Origin: DATLNM01 sp035536775
GTDB taxonomy: Bacteria > Actinomycetota > CADDZG01 > WHSQ01
DNA length: 48,649 bases
Direction: 5' to 3'
Assembly (NCBI GenBank): GCA_035536775.1
Contig: DATLNM010000001.1
Location: forward strand, 1 to 48,649
Positions 42,833 to 48,649 of this stretch are shown piece by piece. Made by a program: the position numbers and the translations under genes. Positions within the stretch are counted from its first letter, which is position 1. Each line of letters starts with the position of its first letter. The notes under the pieces were generated by a model. The model did not search any database. It saw only the letters and a list, made by a program, of their open reading frames with translations, and was not told the origin of the DNA.

Positions 42833-44362
42833 TTACGGGGTCTTATTTGAGCGCGCTGCCGCGAGGTTCCGAACGACGCGTCGTTCTGCTTCCGTGAGAC
42901 CGAAGAGGAGGTACGTCCCGCCGTACACCACGGCTCCGATGGCCGCAGTGGCGAGCAGGTCTGTAGCCCAGACTCCGCCTATGAACTTGTGGGTCAACCA
43001 CATCGCGGCGGCCGACGCTAGGGCCGGGGGAAGTAGGCGCAGGTAGTCCCCGTTGTAGGGCTGGATGTGGACGAAACGGTGAACGAGGGCCAGGCGCGCC
43101 CACTTCGACAGCGTGAACGTGACCGCGTTCGCGATGGCGGCGCCTTCCATGCCGTAGCGGGGGCAGAGCCAGAACGCGAGGACGAGGTTGATGGCGAGCG
43201 ATACCGCGTAGACCACGAGGTCCCAGCCGGTACGGCCGACCATGATGAGGACGAAGCCCACGCTGCCGGTCGCGACGTTGATGAACTGGCCCGCGAGGAG
43301 GATCAACAGAGCGGTCCCGCCACCCGCGAACTCCGATCCGAAGATCCTGAGCGCGGGGCCGGGCACGACCGCGAGGAGGAGAAATAGCGGGATGGTCGCG
43401 GCGAGCGTCCAACGCGTCAACGCTTTGAAGAGCTTGTCGAGGCGTTCGGTCTCGCCGCGGTTGTGCAGGTCGGCCACAAACGGGCTGAACATGAGGCTCA
43501 CCGACGTCAGGAACAGGACGAGAATCTGTCCCGCGCGCAGGGCCGCGGAGTAGATCCCTACCTCTGTATCGCTCGCGTAACGAGTGAGGACGAAGAGGTC
43601 CGTCCAGAACAGAAGTTGCGAGAACAATGCCGCGGGCGCACGTGGCCCCGCGTAGTTGATGAGTGCCTTGAGCGCGCCCGGTTCGAGGGGCTCGGCATCC
43701 CAACCTCGGCTCTCCCTCTTCCAGAAGAGATAGGCGGCGACGGTCGCTAGCGCCCACGACGCCGAGTATGCCGCGGCGCTCATCCAGCTCGTTTCGGACA
43801 CGCGCCAGCCCGCGAGCATGAGCACTAGCCACATCAATGGCTGGCCGGCCCAGAAGACGTAGAGCGTGTAACGCATGATCTTCAGCCCCCGCGTCGCCGA
43901 CAGCCATACGTTCGAGAGTGCGAGGAACGGAAGGCCGAGTGCGGCTACCTCGACGACGTAGCGACCGGTGGCATCGTCGATCGAGAAGAGGTCTCGAACG
44001 CCACCCGCGCCGAGAACGCCCGCGAGGGCGAACAGAGTGCTCACGCCGACGGCGATCGCAACAGAACGCGCCACCTTCGCGCGGATGAACGCGTGACGGC
44101 CGACGCCTGCCTCGACGGCGACATCGCGCAGCACCGCCATGTCCATCCCAGCCCTCGTAGCGAACGACAGCACGAAAGCGGCCTGCGTCGCGACGGTGAC
44201 CATCCCGAACGCTTCGGCGCCGAGCGTGTTCGTCATCAGGATCTGGACGGCGAACGTGGCGAGGGCAGCTATCGCGATGCCGAGGACGTTCTGGGATGTG
44301 CCCGAGAGGATGTTGCGGTAGTCGTTCGCGGCGCTATGTCTTGAGGGCGTCTCTATTCCCAC
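42833..44362 (-). CDS. polysaccharide flippase (Wzx/MATE-like membrane transporter)
   Basis: 509 residues with 12-14 predicted membrane helices. The N-terminal SGTSQNVLGIAIAALATFAVQILM and VATQAAFVLSFATRAGMDMAVLRDV blocks are typical of the polysaccharide biosynthesis / O-antigen flippase family. Should move a lipid-linked glycan across the membrane. No glycosyltransferases are in the window, so the cargo is unknown. The GTG start lies 10 nt inside the 3' end of guaA, implying translational coupling to a purine gene, an unrelated function. Confidence 0.86.
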   Translation of the reverse strand: MGIETPSRHSAANDYRNILSGTSQNVLGIAIAALATFAVQILMTNTLGAEAFGMVTVATQAAFVLSFATRAGMDMAVLRDVAVEAGVGRHAFIRAKVARSVAIAVGVSTLFALAGVLGAGGVRDLFSIDDATGRYVVEVAALGLPFLALSNVWLSATRGLKIMRYTLYVFWAGQPLMWLVLMLAGWRVSETSWMSAAAYSASWALATVAAYLFWKRESRGWDAEPLEPGALKALINYAGPRAPAALFSQLLFWTDLFVLTRYASDTEVGIYSAALRAGQILVLFLTSVSLMFSPFVADLHNRGETERLDKLFKALTRWTLAATIPLFLLLAVVPGPALRIFGSEFAGGGTALLILLAGQFINVATGSVGFVLIMVGRTGWDLVVYAVSLAINLVLAFWLCPRYGMEGAAIANAVTFTLSKWARLALVHRFVHIQPYNGDYLRLLPPALASAAAMWLTHKFIGGVWATDLLATAAIGAVVYGGTYLLFGLTEAERRVVRNLAAARSNKTP

Positions 44363-45933
44363 TCTATGGTTCCGGGGGGCTTGGACGTGATGTCGTACAC
44401 GACCCGGTTGACGCCAGGCACTTCACCGACAACTCGGTTCGAGATTCGCTCGAGCAAGTCGTACGGGAGGCGAGCCCAATCTGCCGTCATCGCGTCTTCG
44501 CTCGTCACTGCTCGCAGGACGATGGGGTATCCGTAGGTCCGCTCGTCGCCCATGACCCCGACCGACCTGACGTTCGGCAACACGGCGAAGGACTGCCAGA
44601 TCTCTCGCGTCAAACCTGCGCGGCGGATCTCCTCGGTCACAACTGCATCCGCAGCTCTCAGGATCTCGAGGCGCTCGGCAGTCACGTCGCCGATGATGCG
44701 CACCGCCAGACCCGGTCCGGGGAACGGCTGGCGCCAGACGATCTCTTCAGGAAGACCGAGCTCCTCACCGACGCGGCGGACCTCGTCCTTGAAGAGATTG
44801 CGCAGCGGCTCGACAAGCTCGAACTTCATGTCCTCGGGCAGGCCCCCGACGTTGTGATGACTCTTGATCTTGGCGGCGTCGCGCGTGCCGGATTCAATGA
44901 CGTCGGGATAGAGCGTTCCCTGTACGAGGAAGCGTGCGTCCTGTAGCTCGTCGCGTGCAACCTCTTCGAAGACCCTGATGAATGTCTCGCCGATGATCTT
45001 GCGTTTGGTCTCGGGGTCGGTCACACCTGCGAGCTTCTCGAGGAAGCGGTCGGCAGCCTTGACGTGGATCAGGTCGATCTTCAGGTGGCGCCTGAACGTG
45101 TCCTCGACCTGCTCGGCCTCGGCCGAGCGCAGGAGTCCGTGATCGACGAAGACGCACGTCAGCTGGTCCCCGAGAGCCTTGTGGACGAGCGCGGCTGCGA
45201 CCGCGGAATCAACACCACCTGAGAGACCGCACACGATCCGCTCGGAACCCACCGTCGTCCGGATCTGCTCGACCGCGTGGTCGATGATCGATGTCATCGT
45301 CCACGACGGCAGGAGGTCGCACGCCTCGTAGAGGAAGTTCTTGAGGAGCTGGGTTCCCCACGGCGTGTGGGCGACTTCGGGGTGGAACTGAACCCCATAG
45401 AACCCGCGCTCGCGATCCTCGAAGGCCGCGACCGGCGAGGCGGGTGTCGAAGCCGTCGAGGTGAAGCCATCCGGGGGACGGACGACTGCGTCGTTGTGGC
45501 TCATCCATACGGGCTGTTCGACCGGAAGCTCGTCGAACAGAACGGAGCCTGGCGCGCCGACACTGAGATCGGTCTTGCCGAACTCCGCCGTTCCCGTGCG
45601 CGCCACTTCCCCGCCGAGCGCCACCGTCATCGCTTGCTGTCCGTAACAGATGCCGAGCACAGGGACGCCGAGATCGAAGAGCTTCGGATCGACCGACGGC
45701 GCACCCGGCTGATGCACGGATCTGGGACCCCCAGACAACACGATCCCGGACGGCCGGCGTCGGGCGATCTCCTCTACGGGGAGGTCATGCGGTGCGATCT
45801 CGGAGTAGACGTGGCATTCCCGGACGCGCCGGGCGATCAGCTGGGCGTACTGCGCTCCGTAATCGAGGACGAGGACGAGCTGATCGTCGCTGCCGCCGTC
45901 TTTCTTGCCCGGCTGGGGGTCGCTCTGCGCCAT
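44353..45933 (-). CDS. guaA: GMP synthase (glutamine-hydrolysing)
   Basis: 526 residues. Converts XMP to GMP. The N-terminal class I amidotransferase has Cys96 (GICYGQQ), His183 and Glu185 (QFHPE); the ATP-pyrophosphatase domain has SGGVDS (237-242); the C-terminal dimerisation domain ends PPGTIEWE. The ATG is 3 nt after the stop of the PrmC-like gene. Works downstream of IMP made by purN/purH and of an IMP dehydrogenase; a GuaB3-type relative lies at the right edge of the window. Confidence 0.97.
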   Translation of the reverse strand: MAQSDPQPGKKDGGSDDQLVLVLDYGAQYAQLIARRVRECHVYSEIAPHDLPVEEIARRRPSGIVLSGGPRSVHQPGAPSVDPKLFDLGVPVLGICYGQQAMTVALGGEVARTGTAEFGKTDLSVGAPGSVLFDELPVEQPVWMSHNDAVVRPPDGFTSTASTPASPVAAFEDRERGFYGVQFHPEVAHTPWGTQLLKNFLYEACDLLPSWTMTSIIDHAVEQIRTTVGSERIVCGLSGGVDSAVAAALVHKALGDQLTCVFVDHGLLRSAEAEQVEDTFRRHLKIDLIHVKAADRFLEKLAGVTDPETKRKIIGETFIRVFEEVARDELQDARFLVQGTLYPDVIESGTRDAAKIKSHHNVGGLPEDMKFELVEPLRNLFKDEVRRVGEELGLPEEIVWRQPFPGPGLAVRIIGDVTAERLEILRAADAVVTEEIRRAGLTREIWQSFAVLPNVRSVGVMGDERTYGYPIVLRAVTSEDAMTADWARLPYDLLERISNRVVGEVPGVNRVVYDITSKPPGTIEWE

Positions 45934-45936
45934 GGG

Positions 45937-46842
45937 TCAGAGTACCGCGGAGGTCTTTCGGGGGCCTTTCTTTGGCAGCATCGCCTCGACCACGACGCTT
46001 AGGCCGTCGTTGTCCGATGCGACGCCCTTGTCCTCGAATCCCGCACCTCCGCACATCTTTTGAGCGTTGTGGGAGATGTCCTCGGACATCTCGAGAAGCA
46101 GCCACCCGCCCGGCTTGAGCCAGTCGGGCGCCTCGCGGATCGCTCGCCGCATCAGATCCAGACCGTCGCCGGACTCGTCGGTGAGCGTGTAGATCGGCTC
46201 GAAGTCCTTCACCTCGCGCGGGAGGTCGTCGAGCTCATCGGGAGGGACGTATGGAACGTGAGCTGTGACCACGTCGACGGTGCCACGCACCGCATCGGGG
46301 AGCGCTCCGTACATATCTCCTTTGCGGAACTTCACGTTGTCCAGGCTGAGGCGGCGCGCATTCATGCGCCCTTGGCTGAGCCCCTCGTCAGAGATGTCGG
46401 TCCCCCACACCTGAGCGTTGGGGAACTCGTCTGCCAGTGCGATCGCGATCGGTCCTGCCCCGGTGCACGCGTCGACGACAACCGGTGCTTTTCGACGTCT
46501 GAGCACTCGTGCAGCGCGTGCGACCAGCAGCTCGGAGGACGGCCGCGGGATGAATGCGCCTGCGCGGACTTTCAGATCGAGCCCATAGAACATGATCCGG
46601 CCGACGAGGATCGGCAGCGGCTCTCCTGCCGCGCGTCGCGCAACGAGTGAGAGGAAATGCTCGCGGGTGCGTCGCGGAAGGCTTTCCTCGAGATCGAGCT
46701 CGTCGGCATCGAGATGCAGGCAGTGGCCCATCAGGTCTTCGGCCTCGCGCCGGTTGTCGTGATCTTCGAAGATCGCCGTCGAGTCTTTGAGGACGCGCTC
46801 CGCGGTATCAAGCAAGTCGCCCACCGTCATCGGCTCAGTCAT
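45937..46842 (-). CDS. PrmC/HemK-like N5-glutamine methyltransferase family protein
   Basis: 301 residues. An N-terminal helical region (1-75) precedes a Rossmann methyltransferase domain with GRIMFYGLDLKVRAGAFIPRPSSELLV (81-107), motif I DACTGAGPIAIALA (124-137) and WGTDISDEGL. The signature NPPY that grips the substrate Gln amide in PrmC is here HVPY (195-198). Some actinobacterial paralogues carry NxPY variants; the replacement of the leading Asn by His makes release-factor methylation uncertain. Second gene of an operon headed by the Lrp/AsnC regulator (20-nt gap) and followed by guaA (3-nt gap). Confidence 0.8.
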   Translation of the reverse strand: MTEPMTVGDLLDTAERVLKDSTAIFEDHDNRREAEDLMGHCLHLDADELDLEESLPRRTREHFLSLVARRAAGEPLPILVGRIMFYGLDLKVRAGAFIPRPSSELLVARAARVLRRRKAPVVVDACTGAGPIAIALADEFPNAQVWGTDISDEGLSQGRMNARRLSLDNVKFRKGDMYGALPDAVRGTVDVVTAHVPYVPPDELDDLPREVKDFEPIYTLTDESGDGLDLMRRAIREAPDWLKPGGWLLLEMSEDISHNAQKMCGGAGFEDKGVASDNDGLSVVVEAMLPKKGPRKTSAVL

Positions 46843-46862
46843 GACGGGGAGCCTGACAGCTT

Positions 46863-47372
46863 TCAGACTTGTTCGCGGACCTCGTCCTCGGACGTGGGCG
46901 CAGGAACCTCGATGCTCGGACGCTCGAGCTCGGTCGAGAGCACGATCGTCGTCCTCGAACGGGCAACACCGCGGATCGAACGGATACGGCGCAGGATCCG
47001 CTCGAGGTCCTTGTTGGTCGCGGTCCTGATCTTGATGAGGTAGCAGTCCTCGCCGGCGACACGGTGGAACTCCAGCACATCGGGCTCGTCACAGATGCGG
47101 GCGACGATCGGTTCGTCCATCGCGAACTCGTTGCCCTCGGACAGAGTCACCAGGACGAACGCGACGTGGCTGCGATCGAGAGCATGCGGGTCGAGGACGG
47201 CGGTGTATCCCGCGATCACGCCGGAACGCTCGAGCTTGCGGACACGCTCGTGCACTGCGGGGCCTGAGAGGCCGACCTCTTTGGCGATGGCGGCGTGAGG
47301 CATACGACCGTCTTGGCGGAGAAGGCGAAGGATGTGTCGGTCGATCGCGTCCACAGAGGGACCGGTAGCCAT
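46863..47372 (-). CDS. Lrp/AsnC-family transcriptional regulator
   Basis: 169 residues from ATG 47372. The DNA-binding helix-turn-helix occupies about 7-52 (DAIDRHILRLLRQDGR, then AAIAKEVGLSGPAVHERVRKLERSGVI). The ligand-binding RAM/ACT-like domain follows (about 68-145) with the EPDVLEFHRVAGEDCYLIKI strand. Such regulators respond to amino acids and commonly repress their own gene. The start codon sits in the centre of a perfect 12-bp inverted repeat. The upstream part of the open frame (to 47528) has no family resemblance. The regulator is the likely first gene of a prmC-like/guaA/flippase operon. Confidence 0.92.
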   Translation of the reverse strand: MATGPSVDAIDRHILRLLRQDGRMPHAAIAKEVGLSGPAVHERVRKLERSGVIAGYTAVLDPHALDRSHVAFVLVTLSEGNEFAMDEPIVARICDEPDVLEFHRVAGEDCYLIKIRTATNKDLERILRRIRSIRGVARSRTTIVLSTELERPSIEVPAPTSEDEVREQV

Positions 47373-47385
47373 AGCTACCGGTCCC
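47358..47385. promoter_or_regulatory. perfect 12-bp inverted repeat centred on the Lrp/AsnC start codon
   Basis: Arms GGGACCGGTAGC (47358-47369) and GCTACCGGTCCC (47374-47385) with a 4-nt centre; on the coding strand the loop reads TATG and contains the ATG. As DNA it resembles an operator for a symmetric dimer, most simply the encoded regulator itself. As RNA it would form a long hairpin with the start codon in the loop. The right arm codes for Ala-Thr-Gly-Pro, so the symmetry extends into the reading frame. Confidence 0.75.
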
Positions 47386-47475
47386 CGTGGCGCGTCCGGC
47401 CACCTGTCAGGACGGTCCGGGGGGGAACCTCCATGAACAGGCGGCCTCGGTGCACGAAGTGAGCGAAAGAAACGA

Positions 47476-47610
47476 TCACCTGACGCCGCGCTCGAAGGTC
47501 TCGCGGACATCGAACCAGTCGTGCCCATCGCGGCTGTTGCGCCCTAGTCGAGCTGCCGCGACTTCGAAAGCGATGAGGCTTCCGGCGAAGATAATGAGCC
47601 CTTCTGGCAT
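47476..47610 (-). CDS. 44-residue microprotein with hydrophobic N-terminus
   Basis: Reads MPEGLIIFAGSLIAF then EVAAARLGRNSRDGHDWFDV and a short charged tail, stopping at TGA 47478-47476. A strong ribosome site (AGAGGTGG) lies 6 nt before the ATG and a promoter-like pair lies further upstream. The first 20 residues could span or sit on the membrane. It is in the 457-nt interval between the GuaB3-type and regulator genes. No family recognised; it could also be a leader peptide for the regulator operon. Confidence 0.55.
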   Translation of the reverse strand: MPEGLIIFAGSLIAFEVAAARLGRNSRDGHDWFDVRETFERGVR

Positions 47611-47651
47611 AACTACCACCTCTTTCTTCGGCCTATAGCCGCTACAACCGA

Positions 47652-47681
47652 AGATTACAGGTTTCTATTCCTCCTCGTCAA
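47652..47681 (-). promoter_or_regulatory. candidate sigma-70-type promoter for the microprotein / regulator operon
   Basis: On the minus strand TTGACG (47681-47676) and TAATCT (47657-47652) are separated by 18 nt, about 40 nt before the microprotein ATG. The surrounding 100 nt is noticeably more AT-rich than the rest of the window. Inference from consensus only. Confidence 0.35.
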
Positions 47682-47732
47682 CGATTCCGAGGCCTGCAAC
47701 GAAAACTCCAAAGAAATCCAAGCTGCAAAGGC

Positions 47733-47749
47733 CAACGACCTTTCCGTTG
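47733..47749 (-). terminator. weak hairpin after the GuaB3-type gene
   Basis: CAACG-N7-CGTTG followed on the minus strand by T-rich sequence (GCCTTT, later TTTCTTT). A 5-bp stem is marginal; it may end transcription of the GuaB3-type gene. Confidence 0.25.
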
Positions 47750-47829
47750 TTAGGCTAAGGCCAAGAACAGGCGCGGTTAAAGCTCGGTCTGGTAGGCCCT
47801 GGGGTCGAGAGCGGTTCTGCAGAGAAGAG

Positions 47830-48649
47830 CTAGGCGCCCATCCCTACGCGCTGGGATTGCTGGAGGGACTTGCCCTCGGTCTTCAGCGCCGGGGCGACCA
47901 TGACTTCGGCCTTCTGGAACTCCTTGATGTTGGCGTACCCGCACGTCGCAAGGCTCGTCCGCAGCGCGCCGAAGAGGTTGAGACGACCGTCGTTCTCGTG
48001 GGCGGGGCCGACGAGGACCTCCTCCAGCGTGCCGAGCGTCGAGGTCTTGACGCGCGTCCCCCTCGGCAGGGTCGGGTGGAACGTCGCCATACCCCAGTGG
48101 TAGCCGTGTCCGGGGGCCTCCGATGCGGCGGCGAGCGGCGACCCGATCATCACCGCATCTGCTCCGCATGCGATCGCCTTGGCGATGTCGCCGCCGGTGC
48201 GCATCCCGCCGTCGGCGATGACGTGGCAATAGCGCCCGGTCTCGTCGAGGTGGCGGATCCGTGCTCCGGCGGCATCGGCGATCGCGGTGGCCTGCGGGAC
48301 ACCGAGACCGAGGACACCACGGGTCGTGCATGCCGCGCCAGGGCCTACTCCGACGAGGACACCCATCGCACCGGTGCGCATGAGATGCAATGCGGTCGAG
48401 TACGACGCGCATCCGCCGACGATGACCGGCAGGTCGTAGGTGGAGATGAACCGCTTGAGGTTGAGGGGCTCGGAGCGCGTCGAGACATGCTCTGCCGAGA
48501 CGACCGTCCCTTGGATGACGAGGATGTCGAGCTCGGCCTCGAGCGCGATCTTGTGCCACCGCTCGACGTGTTGGGGTGTCAAAGAAGCGGCCGCGGTGAC
48601 GCCGGCTTCCTTGATCTCGCGGATCCGCTTGAAGATCAGGTCTTCCTTG
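47830..48649 (-). CDS. GuaB3-type IMP dehydrogenase-related protein, 5' end outside window
   Basis: About 273 C-terminal codons are visible and the frame runs through the window edge; an apparent start at 48582 is an internal TTG, since the preceding codons (EAGVTAAAS) fit the family. The barrel shows the catalytic Cys loop GVGPGAACTTRGVLGLGVPQ, the phosphate-binding IADGGMRTGGD and GADAVMIGSPLA, and the flap region near GYHWGMATFHPTLPRGTRV. No CBS domains are seen in this part. Members are labelled GuaB3; whether they act as IMP dehydrogenase or GMP reductase varies. Fits with guaA nearby. Confidence 0.9.
   Translation of the reverse strand, partial: KEDLIFKRIREIKEAGVTAAASLTPQHVERWHKIALEAELDILVIQGTVVSAEHVSTRSEPLNLKRFISTYDLPVIVGGCASYSTALHLMRTGAMGVLVGVGPGAACTTRGVLGLGVPQATAIADAAGARIRHLDETGRYCHVIADGGMRTGGDIAKAIACGADAVMIGSPLAAASEAPGHGYHWGMATFHPTLPRGTRVKTSTLGTLEEVLVGPAHENDGRLNLFGALRTSLATCGYANIKEFQKAEVMVAPALKTEGKSLQQSQRVGMGA

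Noticed and set aside
42843..43907. 354-codon minus-strand frame within the flippase gene
   Set aside because: Same strand as the flippase but a different frame, without hydrophobic helices; a shadow.
1..48649. CRISPR array, transposase, prophage, tRNA or rRNA genes
   Set aside because: No direct-repeat/spacer pattern, mobile-element protein, or conserved RNA signature was found on reading through the window.

Overview
The window is a gene-dense, visibly GC-rich stretch of a bacterial chromosome. The gene content points to an actinobacterium, probably from an uncultivated lineage. Supporting genes are a deazaflavin (F420)-dependent nitroreductase-type protein, a PAC2-family protein, a Cdc48-like AAA ATPase of the actinobacterial Cpa type, a CBS-less GuaB3-type IMP dehydrogenase relative, a nitrobindin and frequent GTG/TTG starts. 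The taxonomic call is inference from gene content; no rRNA or tRNA gene is visible to support it.

Layout. From 218 to 17,680 the window is dominated by exported proteins interrupted by a few cytoplasmic genes. It holds a citrate synthase, a large subtilisin-like protease facing a TolB-type propeller protein, three diverged LVIVD-type propeller proteins (5156, 9604 and 17680), a sialidase/BNR-like secreted protein coupled to a membrane protein, an M14 carboxypeptidase and an MBL hydrolase. A minus-strand block at 10.8-13.5 kb carries a catalase-fold-like protein, the nitroreductase-type protein and an MFS exporter. From 17.9 to 27.8 kb come a methyltransferase, a PAC2 protein, a lipoprotein/coiled-coil pair, a tandem ACT protein, a folD-minicatalase pair, a second MFS exporter, purN-purH and a tandem hotdog thioesterase-like protein.

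From 27.8 to 36 kb a tight minus-strand operon runs from a cobalamin-binding mutase subunit through sucC, sucD and an esterase to the Cpa-like ATPase. It is divergent from a single-chain AccD-AccA-like carboxyltransferase and a membrane-anchored cyclophilin. Carboxylase, mutase and succinyl-CoA ligase together suggest a propionyl-CoA to succinyl-CoA to succinate route, feeding the TCA cycle in which citrate synthase acts. From 36 to 42.5 kb lie a lipoprotein, a nitrobindin, and a minus-strand run of metzincin protease, UvrD/PcrA helicase, secreted RTX-like protein and secreted copper radical oxidase. From 42.8 to 48.6 kb an Lrp/AsnC regulator heads an operon with a PrmC-like methyltransferase, guaA and a polysaccharide flippase. 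It is preceded by a 44-residue microprotein and a GuaB3-type gene cut by the window end.

The strongest leads are: a perfect 12-bp inverted repeat with the Lrp/AsnC start codon in its loop; a Cdc48-like ATPase whose first ATPase module has lost its key residues; a family of three secreted propellers with conserved His/Cys positions resembling a metal site; a shared Cys-bracketed C-terminal domain in two convergent secreted proteins; and a copper radical oxidase with a His-rich loop coupled to an RTX-like protein. No CRISPR array, phage, transposase, tRNA or rRNA was seen.
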